A stretch of 64,000 nt of DNA from Haloarcula hispanica ATCC 33960 (GTDB lineage Archaea > Halobacteriota > Halobacteria > Halobacteriales > Haloarculaceae), in contig NC_015948.1 of NCBI RefSeq assembly GCF_000223905.1, positions 2,418,001-2,482,000 of the forward strand. The letters are read 5' to 3'. The number at the start of each line of letters is the position of its first letter. The first letter of the stretch is position 1. The notes below the pieces were generated by a model that saw only the letters and a list, made by a program, of their open reading frames with translations, had not been told where the DNA came from and did not search any database. The position numbers were made by a program, and so were the translations under genes. Shown here piece after piece: positions 36,461 through 44,978 of this stretch.

Positions 36461-37369
36461 ATGGTCCAGAACGTGGCTTCAGTGATGGCGGAGCTGGAAC
36501 CCGAGGACTTCCATCTGCTCTCTGGCGTCGAACAGGGGATGCGGTTCTCGGAGTACGTCGCCCGCGAGAAGTTGACCGAATTCTCTCGGCTGACGACGGA
36601 GGACGTCGACTACCGGCTCGACCGGTGTGCGGACCGGGGGCTGGTCGAGCGCAAGACCATCCAGTACGAGGGGTTCAAACTCACGTTCGAGGGGTACGAC
36701 ACGCTTGCGCTGCACACCTTTGCCGAGCGCGACACTATCGAAGGAGTTGGGTCGCCGCTGGGCGTCGGCAAGGAAAGCGACGTGTACGAGGCCCAGTCGT
36801 ACAAACCGGTAGCGCTGAAATACCACCGCGAAGGGTACACCAATTTCCGCGAAGTGATGAAAGAGCGGGAGTACACTGCCGACCGCGACCACGTCTCCTG
36901 GCTCTACACCGCCCGGAAGGCCGCCGAACGGGAGTACGATGCCCTCGAAACGCTGTATCCGGACGTATCAGTCCCACAGCCTATCGACACGAACCGCCAT
37001 GCAATTGTCATGGAGAAGATAGACGGCGTCGAACTCTCCCGAACGAAACTCGAACCGGAACAGGTGCTGCCGATTCTGGATCTCGTGCTCGAGGAGATGC
37101 AGACGGCCTACCGTGAGGGGTACGTCCACGCGGACATGAGCGAGTACAACGTCTTCGTCACGAACGAGGGTGTCGTCGTCTTCGACTGGCCCCAGGCCGT
37201 CCCGACCGACCACGAAAACGCCAGGGAACTGCTAACCCGCGATGTGGAGAACATCGTGAGTTACTTCGAACGAAAATACCCGCAGGAAATCAGTGACGTG
37301 GACAGGGACGCAGTCGCCGAACGGCTGGCGACCGACGCGTTCGATTCTATTACCGAGTTTACCGAGTAG
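36461..37369 (+). CDS. rio2: RIO-type serine/threonine protein kinase, Rio2
   Basis: 302 residues. The first 90 form the RIO2 winged helix (MVQNVASVMAELEPEDFHLL, GLVERKTIQYEGFKLT). The kinase part has the nucleotide loop GVGKESDVYEA, the Lys in ALKYHREGYTNF, hinge VMEKIDGVEL, catalytic loop YVHADMSEYNVFV and the metal-binding VVVFDWPQAV. Rio2 acts in late maturation of the small ribosomal subunit. ATG at 36461 gives the normal N-terminus. Confidence 0.95.
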   Translation: MVQNVASVMAELEPEDFHLLSGVEQGMRFSEYVAREKLTEFSRLTTEDVDYRLDRCADRGLVERKTIQYEGFKLTFEGYDTLALHTFAERDTIEGVGSPLGVGKESDVYEAQSYKPVALKYHREGYTNFREVMKEREYTADRDHVSWLYTARKAAEREYDALETLYPDVSVPQPIDTNRHAIVMEKIDGVELSRTKLEPEQVLPILDLVLEEMQTAYREGYVHADMSEYNVFVTNEGVVVFDWPQAVPTDHENARELLTRDVENIVSYFERKYPQEISDVDRDAVAERLATDAFDSITEFTE

Positions 37370-37612
37370 CGATGTTTTAGCCGCTATGCACCGTCTGTTG
37401 GCTGTTCACGGACGAGTCGGAGCTTGACCGATCGCGGTCGAAATAAACCATATAATGCGATATCAAATCGGTCAAACCGTACTGACCGGGTCGATTCGAG
37501 ACAGCGGTGAGAGAGGCGGTGTGTTCCGGGTAGCGAAGCCGAGTGCCACGCGACGGACTCGCTGCGTCGGACAGCGGAGTCAACTGTTCCATTTACCGAC
37601 TTCGCAGATTGG

Positions 37613-37628
37613 ATTAGGCAGTCCTAAA
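37613..37628. promoter_or_regulatory. DtxR-type operator candidate 1
   Basis: Half-palindrome ATTAGG-CAGT-CCTAAA, 6-4-6 spacing. It lies 36 bases upstream of site 2. DtxR/IdeR operators have TTAGG/CCTAA-type ends, and a DtxR-family gene is at 38065. Confidence 0.65.
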
Positions 37629-37648
37629 AACCGCAGACGTTTTATATT

Positions 37649-37664
37649 ATTAGGTTGGCCTAAA
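37649..37664. promoter_or_regulatory. DtxR-type operator candidate 2, over the transcription start
   Basis: ATTAGG-TTGG-CCTAAA. The TATA-like tttatatta (37641-37649) is just upstream and the ATG at 37669 is 5 bases after the site, so the site lies between TATA and the start of an apparently leaderless transcript, a repressor position. Confidence 0.68.
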
Positions 37665-37668
37665 ACAT

Positions 37669-37926
37669 ATGGCAGACGACGGTACTGCGTGCGGGGCACA
37701 AACGGGGAGAGACCCGCGGAGGACTCGATGGCGAGCGGTGTCGTATCGTCGAGGACGACGTCGGCACCCTTCGCGGGGTAGCGGCGTGCACCGCGGGCCA
37801 TATCCCGAGGTCCCAGTGGCGAGCAGTTGCTCGACCGCCCGTGCTCTGCCGACACTATTGGGGGGCGTCTGCCTGATGAGTGGCGACAGCGGTAGCGGGA
37901 TATCGGGGGAACCGAACGATGGGTAA
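37669..37926 (+). pseudogene. Damaged or unusual small gene under DtxR-type operators
   Basis: The promoter and ATG look genuine, but the 85-codon product is odd: MADDGTACGAQTGRDPRRT, then an Arg/Ser-rich stretch, then ALPTLLGGVCLMSGDSGSG. The next frame in the middle (about 37725-37800) reads more protein-like, with LDGERCRIVEDDVGTLRG, which faintly recalls the start of a FeoA-type SH3 domain. One or two frameshifts in a small iron-related gene would explain this. It could also be a real but unknown peptide gene. Confidence 0.4.
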
Positions 37927-38068
37927 ACGCCCGCAACGGTCGCGCGCTCGACTGTGGACTTGGGCCTACGCGGTGGTCTTCGGGACCGGTGAGCAGTCGA
38001 CAGGGGAGTCGACGGCCAGTACGCCCGCAGCAAGCGGCGGGGATGGGGCGGATTCGGCGGAGCGATGA
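37919..38068 (+). CDS. Small open frame coupled to the DtxR-family gene
   Basis: 49 codons: MGKRPQRSRARLWTWAYAVV followed by a Gly/Ser/Thr-rich end. It begins in an ATGGGTAA overlap with the end of the preceding frame and ends in an ATGA-type overlap with the DtxR-family gene. The overlaps on both sides argue for a translated peptide; the basic start plus short hydrophobic stretch resembles a small membrane peptide. No family recognised. Confidence 0.45.
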   Translation: MGKRPQRSRARLWTWAYAVVFGTGEQSTGESTASTPAASGGDGADSAER

Positions 38069-38487
38069 GAACGGCACCGGAGTATTTGCTGGCGATCTAC
38101 ATCGCACAGCACCGGGATGACCCGCCAGTCGCACCGGGAGAGTTGGGGGAGATGCTCGATCGGTCTCCGGCGGCGGTGACGGAGATGTGCCAACGACTTG
38201 CCGAAGACGGTCTCGTCTCCTACGAGCCCTACGATGGGGTGACGCTAACTGAATCGGGGCGCGAGGAAGCCACAGAGTTACACGAGACGTACGTGACCGT
38301 CTCGTGGTTCTTCCGAGGCGTGCTAGATCTCGACGACCACGAGACGGAGGCGATGGAACTGGCCGGTCTGGTCAGTCCGATGGTCGCCGAGCGGTTGGCG
38401 GCTACGCTCCCCTGTGACGCCGGGGCGGAGGGTACACGGGGGGTTACCGATTCAGACTCGACGACCTCCGATGGGGACACTGCGTGA
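38065..38487 (+). CDS. DtxR-family transcription regulator with atypical metal site
   Basis: 140 residues. The N-terminal winged helix is clear: MRTAPEYLLAIYIAQHRDD, VAPGELGEMLDRSPAAVTEM, CQRLAEDGLVSYEPYDGVTL. The dimerisation/metal domain has H73 (ELHETY), H92 (DDHETEAMELAG) and SPMVAERL. The usual C-x-x-E-H ligands of DtxR/MntR-type proteins align with M97, A100 and G101, so the main metal site looks lost. The last 25 residues are Ser/Thr/Asp-rich. The six palindromes around it are its likely operators. It may be a paralogue of the haloarchaeal Idr/SirR regulators. Confidence 0.85.
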   Translation: MRTAPEYLLAIYIAQHRDDPPVAPGELGEMLDRSPAAVTEMCQRLAEDGLVSYEPYDGVTLTESGREEATELHETYVTVSWFFRGVLDLDDHETEAMELAGLVSPMVAERLAATLPCDAGAEGTRGVTDSDSTTSDGDTA

Positions 38488-38512
38488 GGGGGCTGTACTG
38501 TTCAAGACCTAT

Positions 38513-38616
38513 TTTAGGCCGTGCGAAAAGTTGATAGAATTGATATAGTAAAAATTCGGCCTGCCAAGATTCTGGGTTTTGGCGGCCTAAAAGATGATAT
38601 TTTAGGCCTCCCAAAA
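38513..38616. promoter_or_regulatory. Cluster of four DtxR-type operator candidates upstream of the NifU-domain gene
   Basis: Four 6-4-6 sites: TTTAGG-CCGT-GCGAAA (38513-38528), ATTCGG-CCTG-CCAAGA (38554-38569), TTTTGG-CGGC-CTAAAA (38577-38592) and TTTAGG-CCTC-CCAAAA (38601-38616). The last three start 23-24 bases apart, about two helical turns, as in co-operative binding arrays. The final site ends about 40 bases before the NifU-domain start. Confidence 0.62.
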
Positions 38617-38657
38617 ACACCAATTTTATGATATGTTGGTGTGTAGGTAGAGCTGTC

Positions 38658-38984
38658 ATGAGCGCAGAAGGACTCGAACGACAGACGCGTAACTACTTGA
38701 GCAACAACGTCCCGCAGATCCAGCAACACGGCGGCAACTTCGAGGTCCGCGAGGTCGACGAAAGCGCAGGCACAGCCACCGTCGCTATCGGCGGCGCGTG
38801 TTCGGGGTGTGGCATCGCTCCGATGACGATGAAGGCAATCGAACAGCGACTCCCCAAGAGCGTCGACGGGCTCGAAGACGTCGAAGTCGTCCGCTCTGGC
38901 GGACCGCGCGCCGCGGTCATGCCCTCGAAGACCGACGACATGGAGGAGATGGACGAGTACGAGGATTACAGCCCGCCGTTCTGA
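38658..38984 (+). CDS. NifU C-terminal domain protein (Fe-S scaffold)
   Basis: 108 residues from MSAEGLERQTRNYLSNNVPQ. The NifU_C/Nfu domain has GGACSGCGIAPMTMKAIEQ, with the CxxC that holds a bridging Fe-S cluster, and a C-terminal acidic tail ending YSPPF. It probably carries and delivers Fe-S clusters. The four DtxR-type sites upstream predict iron-linked control. A start 30 bases upstream is less likely. Confidence 0.9.
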   Translation: MSAEGLERQTRNYLSNNVPQIQQHGGNFEVREVDESAGTATVAIGGACSGCGIAPMTMKAIEQRLPKSVDGLEDVEVVRSGGPRAAVMPSKTDDMEEMDEYEDYSPPF

Positions 38985-39158
38985 GCGCCCGCTCGTATCC
39001 GGATCGCAACTGTCGACATTTGCCCGGTACTGACCGGGACTGGGTTTTATTCACACCGGACAGCGTTCGCCGTCGAGGAGAGATCGGTTGACCGGTCGGG
39101 CTGCCGTCAGTGTGTGGACGGAGTCAGGTAGCTATCTGTGAGGATTCCGGGGCGAGAA

Positions 39159-40841
39159 TTAGACCGGCAGCGTATTCTCGGGGACCGTGCCGTCGTCGGA
39201 CCAGCCGCGTGCGTCGTAGTACTCGTCGAGCGCTGCTTCGAACGACGGGAGTTCGTAGGGGAGCGCGTCGTCTGTCCGGTCGAAGCCGCGCTGGTTGTTG
39301 AAGTGGCGTTCGAGGGTCACGGTGCGAGCGCCAACGGCCATCAGGTCCTCGAAGTCGGCATCGAAGAGTTGTTCGTAGCGCTCGGGAGTCATGAAGTCCC
39401 GCGAGAACTTGCAGACGACGCCGCTGTCGTTCAGCGCCATCAGGTTCTCCCGCTCGACCAGCACGTCGGCTTTCCCGAGCGTCCCCTCCGGAGCCACCGC
39501 CTGTTCGTCGGGGACGAGTGGGTACTCGACGGAGTAGAACGTCGCATACATGTGGTCCGCGCCGCGGTTGGCGACGGCGTAGGAGAGTCCCTGGCCGTGA
39601 AGGACACGGCCCTCGTGAGCCGCGAAGTCCATCCCCTTGACCGTCCAGTTCTCAACACCGAGGTCGTCGTAACAGCGGTCGATGCCCTCCGCGAGGGTGT
39701 CGCCGACACCCTCTCGGTGGGCAATCTTCTCGACAGTCTCGTGAATCAGGTCGGTGTCGCCGAAGGCGTCCTCACTGGCGAGATACGCGGCGACGGTGTT
39801 GCCGGCGGAGATGGCGTCCATCCCGAGGCGGTCACAGAGTTCGTTGGACTGCATCACGTCCACGATGTCGTCGACGCCGGAGTTCGACCCGAACGCCATC
39901 GCCACCTCGAACTCGGGGCCTTCGGTCTCGACGCCGCGCTCCTTGTCTTGCGTCGGGAGCTTGCAGGCGAACGCGCACGCTGAGCAGGTCCCCTTCTTGT
40001 ACTTCTTCGATTCGACGGCGTCGCCGTTGATGCCCTCCACGCCCGCGAAGGACTGCTCGGAGAAGTAGTAGGACGGGAGCCCGTCGACCTCGTTGGCGAG
40101 GTCCATCACCGAGACGGTTCCCTGCCGTTTCATGATGTGGTCCGCTGTGGCGGCTTCCCGGTGAATGTCCGTCTGTATCAGCGGAACCTCGATGTCCGGT
40201 GGGGAATCGCCCGCGAACGTGAGTCCCTTGACGTTTTTCGCGCCCATGACCGCGCCGAGGCCGCCGCGACCGAACGCCCGCTCCCCGCTCGTCATGATGG
40301 ACGCGAACCGGACCCGGTTCTCGCCGGCCGGGCCGATAACGGCCGTCTGGTCGGCCTCGATACCGTGTTCGGCGTCGAGGTACTCCAGCGTCTCGGGAAC
40401 GGTCGCGCCGGCGAGGTCGGGGACGGCCTCGAACTCGACGCCGTCGTCCCGAACGTGGAGGATGACGAGTTCGTCGCTCTCGCCGGTGAGTTCGACAGCG
40501 CTGTACCCGGTATCGGCGAAGTTCCTGGACATGAACCCGCCGGCGTTCGAGGAGAGCAGTCCGTCAGTCAGCGGCGAGACGCCGGTGCAGTTCATCCGGC
40601 CGGTGAAGCTCATCTGGGCGGCCTGCATCGGCCCCGTCGAGAACACCAGTCGGTTCTCCGATCCGAACGGGTCAACGTCGAACGGGATCCGCTCGTGGGC
40701 GAGCCGCGTCCCGACGCCGCGACCACCGAGGTACTGTTCGAGGATGCCGTCTATCTCCTCCGTGTTTCTCTCACCCGCTGACAGGTCGACTGTCAGCAGC
40801 GGCCACGTTGAGTATATCATGATTGTTGCTTGACTATCCAT
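39159..40841 (-). CDS. aor: Aldehyde:ferredoxin oxidoreductase (tungsten enzyme), short type
   Basis: 560 residues. It oxidises aldehydes to acids with ferredoxin as acceptor, using a tungsten bis-pterin and a [4Fe-4S] cluster. Cluster ligands are CSACAFACKL (CxxCxxxC) and the distal Cys in GVVCKFSRDF. AOR blocks LGGRGVGTRLAHERI, FTGRMNCTGVSPLTDGLL and ARGGLGAVMGAKNVKG-like (GRGGLGAVMGAKNVKGLTF) are clear. The start could be the ATG at 40841 or the one 21 bases later, MIYSTWPLL. It is divergent from the dpp operon. A longer paralogue lies at 59349. Confidence 0.93.
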   Translation of the reverse strand: MDSQATIMIYSTWPLLTVDLSAGERNTEEIDGILEQYLGGRGVGTRLAHERIPFDVDPFGSENRLVFSTGPMQAAQMSFTGRMNCTGVSPLTDGLLSSNAGGFMSRNFADTGYSAVELTGESDELVILHVRDDGVEFEAVPDLAGATVPETLEYLDAEHGIEADQTAVIGPAGENRVRFASIMTSGERAFGRGGLGAVMGAKNVKGLTFAGDSPPDIEVPLIQTDIHREAATADHIMKRQGTVSVMDLANEVDGLPSYYFSEQSFAGVEGINGDAVESKKYKKGTCSACAFACKLPTQDKERGVETEGPEFEVAMAFGSNSGVDDIVDVMQSNELCDRLGMDAISAGNTVAAYLASEDAFGDTDLIHETVEKIAHREGVGDTLAEGIDRCYDDLGVENWTVKGMDFAAHEGRVLHGQGLSYAVANRGADHMYATFYSVEYPLVPDEQAVAPEGTLGKADVLVERENLMALNDSGVVCKFSRDFMTPERYEQLFDADFEDLMAVGARTVTLERHFNNQRGFDRTDDALPYELPSFEAALDEYYDARGWSDDGTVPENTLPV

Positions 40842-41030
40842 GATCTTATCGATTGTGCCATGGGCGACTGTTCAACTGAAGCCGTTCCCACCTCCATCAG
40901 GAGGCACTAATAAACCCATAATCGGTGTAATAGCGTTTTACTGTGGTTTCGGTCGCAGTTCATGATATCATGTTTACACTATAAGTATGATCAACAATAA
41001 CACATATCTTACCCTCCGAGGGATGTGTTC
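40842..41030. promoter_or_regulatory. Divergent promoter region between AOR and dppA
   Basis: About 190 AT-rich bases. TATA-like stretches (gtttttacac in the sense of gcgttttact; cacatatctt) occur for both directions, the latter about 25-30 bases before dppA. Shared control of the two transcripts is plausible but not shown. Confidence 0.4.
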
Positions 41031-42980
41031 ATGTCTCAAGATGCAGATGCCAGCGGAACGCCGACAGTATCGCGACGACGGATGCTTCAGACTACGGGTG
41101 CCGCCACACTGGCCGCACTCGCCGGCTGTAACACCGGTACCAACGACGGAGCCAGTAGCGGAGGCGGCGGTGGGGCTCCCGACCCGGTCCGTGAGCGCGT
41201 CGACGTCGATGTCGACGAGATTCAGGACGGGGGGACCCTCCGGTTCGGCCTCGGTGCCGGAATCGACTCCTTTGACCCGTCCTACAGCACCAATGCGCCG
41301 TCCGGGAACGTCCACGGCCTCGTCTACGAGAGTATCATCACACAGGACGCCGCAGGCACCGTCTATCCCTGGCTAGCGAAGTCCTGGGAACGGGTGGACG
41401 TACAGGAAGTCGAGGACGGAGCCTACGAACCGTACATGGTGTCGGCTGATACGGACGACGACGGGAACCTCGTCGCCGACGACCAGATACTCATCCGGAA
41501 TCAGGAGGCCGGTGAAGTTCTGAGTGTCAACGAGGCCCCCGACGCCGTCGAAGACGGTACCTACGGCATCAAGTACCAGGCCAAACTCCACGAGGGCGTC
41601 AAATTCCACAACGGCGAGGAGATGACCGCCGAGAACGTCGCCCGGTCCTACGAGGTCGTCGAGAACTCCTCGATTTCGGCCCAGACGTTCGACTCGTTCC
41701 TCTACGCCGAGGTTGTTGATGACTACACGGTCAACATCTACGGGCAAGAGCCCGATGCGGAAGCCGACAACCAGCTCCCGGTCGACGTGTACCCGATGGA
41801 GCACATCGAGGAATACCCAGACACGGGCGCGGACCCGCGCAACGACCACACCCCCATCGGGACGGGACCGTACCAGTTCGAATCCTACGAGACCGAGGAA
41901 CGCGCCGAGTTCAGTTCCTTCGACGACTACTGGCTCGACGACCTCGGCCTCGACGCGCTGGAGTGGTGGGACGGCCCGGACGGCTTCCCGACGAGTCCGG
42001 TCGTCGACGAAGTCGTGGTCGCCATCGTGCAGGACAACGCGACCCGTGCCGCGGCGCTCAACAACGGCGAGATCGACCTCACCTACGGGCTCAACACCGG
42101 CACGTACGGCGAGTACCGGAGTGCCGAGGACTTCCGGCTCAGCGTGACTAATGCCGGCGCGTACAACTTCCTCCAGTACCCCGTCACCCAGTCACCGTGG
42201 GACGACCCGCGCATCCGCCGGGGCGTCAATCAGCTGATTCCCCGTGCCCAGATCGCCGAGAACATCTACAACGGGTATCGGAATCCGGCCTACACGCCGC
42301 TGCCTGAAATGGCCGCCAAAGCGGGGACGGTGGACTACGAGGCACTCACCGAGGAACTGCGCCCACAGACCGAGCAGAACACCGAGGCGGCGACCGAACT
42401 GCTGCAGGAGGCCGTCGACGACCTCGGCGTCGAGACGCCAATCGAGGCCACAATCGAGACGAACGCGACGGACGACCGCCTGCGCGAGGCCGAACTCATC
42501 GCGCAGGTGCTGAGCAACACGGAGTTTTTCGACATCAGCGTCGAGGACTTCGAGTTCACAACATTCATCCAGCGCATCCTCGGCTCCGAGTACTACCAGC
42601 AGGGCAACATCGTCCTCATCGGCCTCTCGGGGACGTTCAACCCCGGCAGTTTCTACGACGCCGTCAACTCCATCGACAACTTCGGCCAGTGCTGTAACTT
42701 CAACCGGATTGACACGCCGGAACTGGACGAAATCGCGACGGAGGCACGGTTCTCCGTCGAGGCCGTCGAAGACTCACAGTTCCGGGGCGAGCAGTACGAC
42801 AAGGTGTGGCAGGGACTTATCGAGCAGGCCCCGAACAGCTACACTGTCTTCGGGACAAACGTGACGGCGCTGTCGACGGAGTACGTCGGCTACAACACGT
42901 ACACGTTCTCCAGCAGCATCCTGCCCTACGGCCTCCACGCCCCAGAAGACCAGCAGGTCGCCTATCTGAACCGGGAGTAA
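41031..42980 (+). CDS. dppA: ABC transporter substrate-binding lipoprotein, peptide type (DppA/OppA family)
   Basis: 649 residues from MSQDADASGTPTVSRRRMLQ. The Tat motif SRRRMLQTTGAA and lipobox ALAGC (Cys about 33) predict a lipid-anchored outer-face receptor. SBP_bac_5 features follow: VKFHNGEEMTAENVARSYE, PIGTGPYQFESY and RRGVNQLIPRAQI. It binds di- or oligopeptides or a related solute; heads the dppABCDF operon, dppB starting 3 bases after. Confidence 0.92.
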   Translation: MSQDADASGTPTVSRRRMLQTTGAATLAALAGCNTGTNDGASSGGGGGAPDPVRERVDVDVDEIQDGGTLRFGLGAGIDSFDPSYSTNAPSGNVHGLVYESIITQDAAGTVYPWLAKSWERVDVQEVEDGAYEPYMVSADTDDDGNLVADDQILIRNQEAGEVLSVNEAPDAVEDGTYGIKYQAKLHEGVKFHNGEEMTAENVARSYEVVENSSISAQTFDSFLYAEVVDDYTVNIYGQEPDAEADNQLPVDVYPMEHIEEYPDTGADPRNDHTPIGTGPYQFESYETEERAEFSSFDDYWLDDLGLDALEWWDGPDGFPTSPVVDEVVVAIVQDNATRAAALNNGEIDLTYGLNTGTYGEYRSAEDFRLSVTNAGAYNFLQYPVTQSPWDDPRIRRGVNQLIPRAQIAENIYNGYRNPAYTPLPEMAAKAGTVDYEALTEELRPQTEQNTEAATELLQEAVDDLGVETPIEATIETNATDDRLREAELIAQVLSNTEFFDISVEDFEFTTFIQRILGSEYYQQGNIVLIGLSGTFNPGSFYDAVNSIDNFGQCCNFNRIDTPELDEIATEARFSVEAVEDSQFRGEQYDKVWQGLIEQAPNSYTVFGTNVTALSTEYVGYNTYTFSSSILPYGLHAPEDQQVAYLNRE

Positions 42981-42983
42981 CCC

Positions 42984-43937
42984 ATGGGCCTCAGACGCTT
43001 CATCGCAGTCCGGGTGCTCACGACCATCCCGATACTGTTCGGAGTCTCGGTGTTCACCTTCGCGATGGTCCACCTGACGCCAGGGGACCCGATCGACCAG
43101 TTAGTGGCGCTAAACCCTCAGATTTCGGCCGCCGAGGAGGCGGCGATACGCGCCAGATACGGGCTCGACGGCCCGGTGTGGCAGCAGTACCTCACCTGGA
43201 TAACCAACGTCCTCCAGGGCGATTTCGGGACGGTCATCAACGTCGACCAGCCGGTCGGTCCGTACATTATGGATCGGTTACCACAGACTATCGCACTGGG
43301 CCTGTTCGGCTGGGTTATTGCCTTACTCATCGCGATTCCGACCGGCATCTACGCCGCCGTGCACAAGGACACGCTGGGCGACGACCTCTCGCGGGTGTTC
43401 GCGCTGTCGGGCATCTCGCTGCCGAACTTCTGGCTCGGCCTGATGCTCATCCTCGTGTTCGCGCTCTGGCTCGACCTCTGGCCGGTGCTGGCTCCGAACA
43501 AACCGCTGTTCTCGCCGGCAATGCTGAAGTATCTCGTCCTCCCGGGCGTCACCATCGGGACGGCGTCGTCGGCCACGCTGATGCGCGTGATGCGGTCGTC
43601 GATGGCCGAGGAGATGAACAAGGAGTACGTCACGGCGGCCCGGGCGAAGGGGCTGCCCGAGCGGACGGTCGTGTTGAAACACGTCCTGCGGAACTCGCTC
43701 ATCTCGGTGACCACCATCGCCGCGTTCCTGACGGCGAGTATCTTCGCCGGCGCTGTCGTCGTCGAATCAGTGTTCGCCTGGCCCGGTCTGGGGCGAGCCT
43801 TCGTCAAGGCGATCTCCGGCCGCGAAGTCGACCTCATCATGGCGATCACGCTGTTTACCGGTGTGACGATCATCCTGGCGAACCTGCTCGCAGACATTGT
43901 GTACGCGCTGTTAGACCCACGAATCCGCTACGACTGA
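42984..43937 (+). CDS. dppB: ABC transporter permease, DppB family
   Basis: 317 residues, six hydrophobic segments. The N-terminus LTTIPILFGVSVFTFAMVHL is typical, and the EAA coupling loop is EYVTAARAKGLPERTVVLKH. The end has VVVESVFAWPGLGRAFVKAI. Inner subunit of the peptide importer, 3 bases after dppA. Confidence 0.95.
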   Translation: MGLRRFIAVRVLTTIPILFGVSVFTFAMVHLTPGDPIDQLVALNPQISAAEEAAIRARYGLDGPVWQQYLTWITNVLQGDFGTVINVDQPVGPYIMDRLPQTIALGLFGWVIALLIAIPTGIYAAVHKDTLGDDLSRVFALSGISLPNFWLGLMLILVFALWLDLWPVLAPNKPLFSPAMLKYLVLPGVTIGTASSATLMRVMRSSMAEEMNKEYVTAARAKGLPERTVVLKHVLRNSLISVTTIAAFLTASIFAGAVVVESVFAWPGLGRAFVKAISGREVDLIMAITLFTGVTIILANLLADIVYALLDPRIRYD

Positions 43938-43940
43938 CCA

Positions 43941-44978
43941 ATGAGTACTGAACGAGGACGCATACGCATAACGGGGTTCGACGCCGACCGCGTCGAGTCC
44001 CGCGAACCGCTATCCGACTGGACAGAGGAACGAGACACCGAAACCGAGAGTCGCTGGGAGCGCGCCTGGGGCGAGTTCCGTGACAACCGAAGCGCGATGC
44101 TCGGGCTCTATATTGTTGCCCTGATGGGAATCCTGGCTGTATTCGCACGCCCAGTGACAATCGCGGGCGTGACAGTCCAGCCCTTCTCGCTGGCCCCCTA
44201 CGACCCGAGCGCGATTCTGTACGTGCAGGGTCTCGACGTGAGCGCGTACGAGGCCCCGTCGCTGGCCCATCCGTTCGGCACCGACGGCTCCGCCCGGGAC
44301 GTGTTCTCCCGCGTGCTGTACGGCGGTCGGTTCAGCCTCTCGATTGGCTTCATCGTGGTCTCGATTACCGCCGCCATCGGGCTGGTGTACGGTGCCATTG
44401 CGGGCTACTACGGCGGCCGGATCGACGAAGTGATGATGCGGCTGCTCGACCTCATCTTCGCGTTCCCCGGCCTCCTGTTGGCGTTGATTATCGTCGCCGT
44501 GCTCGGCAAGGGGTACTGGGAGCTGGTGCTCGCGTTCACCGTGTTCGGCTGGGCCGGCTACGCCCGACTGATACGCGGTGAGATACTGAAGGTCAAGGAA
44601 AACGAGTACGTCATGGCCGCGAAGGCGCTGGGCGCGCGTGACCGTCGCGTCATCTTCAGACACGTCGTCCCCAACGCTATCGCGCCGCTGGTCGTTCAGG
44701 CCTCGCTCTCCATCGGGACGGTCGTCATCGGCGTGGCGGCGCTTGGCTTCCTCGGCCTCGGCCTCCCGCCCGGGTCCGCCGAGTGGGGGACGATGCTGGA
44801 CGCAACCCGCGAGACCATCGTCCAGGGACCCGGCGGGACGATTCCCTGGTGGGTCACCGTGTTCCCCGGCGGCGCGATCTTCCTGTTCGTGATGTCGATG
44901 AACCTCATCGGTGACGGCATCAACGACGCGCTCAACGCGCAGGAAGGTACTGACGTAGCCACTGGAGGCGAGGTCTGA
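43941..44978 (+). CDS. dppC: ABC transporter permease, DppC family
   Basis: 345 residues. A soluble N-terminus of about 45 residues precedes the first helix (AMLGLYIVALMGILAVFARP). HPFGTDGSARDVFSRVLYGG is the DppC hallmark and the EAA loop is EYVMAAKALGARDRRVIFRH. It starts 3 bases after dppB and its stop overlaps the dppD start (TGATG). Confidence 0.95.
   Translation: MSTERGRIRITGFDADRVESREPLSDWTEERDTETESRWERAWGEFRDNRSAMLGLYIVALMGILAVFARPVTIAGVTVQPFSLAPYDPSAILYVQGLDVSAYEAPSLAHPFGTDGSARDVFSRVLYGGRFSLSIGFIVVSITAAIGLVYGAIAGYYGGRIDEVMMRLLDLIFAFPGLLLALIIVAVLGKGYWELVLAFTVFGWAGYARLIRGEILKVKENEYVMAAKALGARDRRVIFRHVVPNAIAPLVVQASLSIGTVVIGVAALGFLGLGLPPGSAEWGTMLDATRETIVQGPGGTIPWWVTVFPGGAIFLFVMSMNLIGDGINDALNAQEGTDVATGGEV

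Noticed and set aside
36235-37116. 293-codon open frame overlapping rio2
   Set aside because: Its coding part lies in another frame of rio2 and is Arg/Gly-rich.
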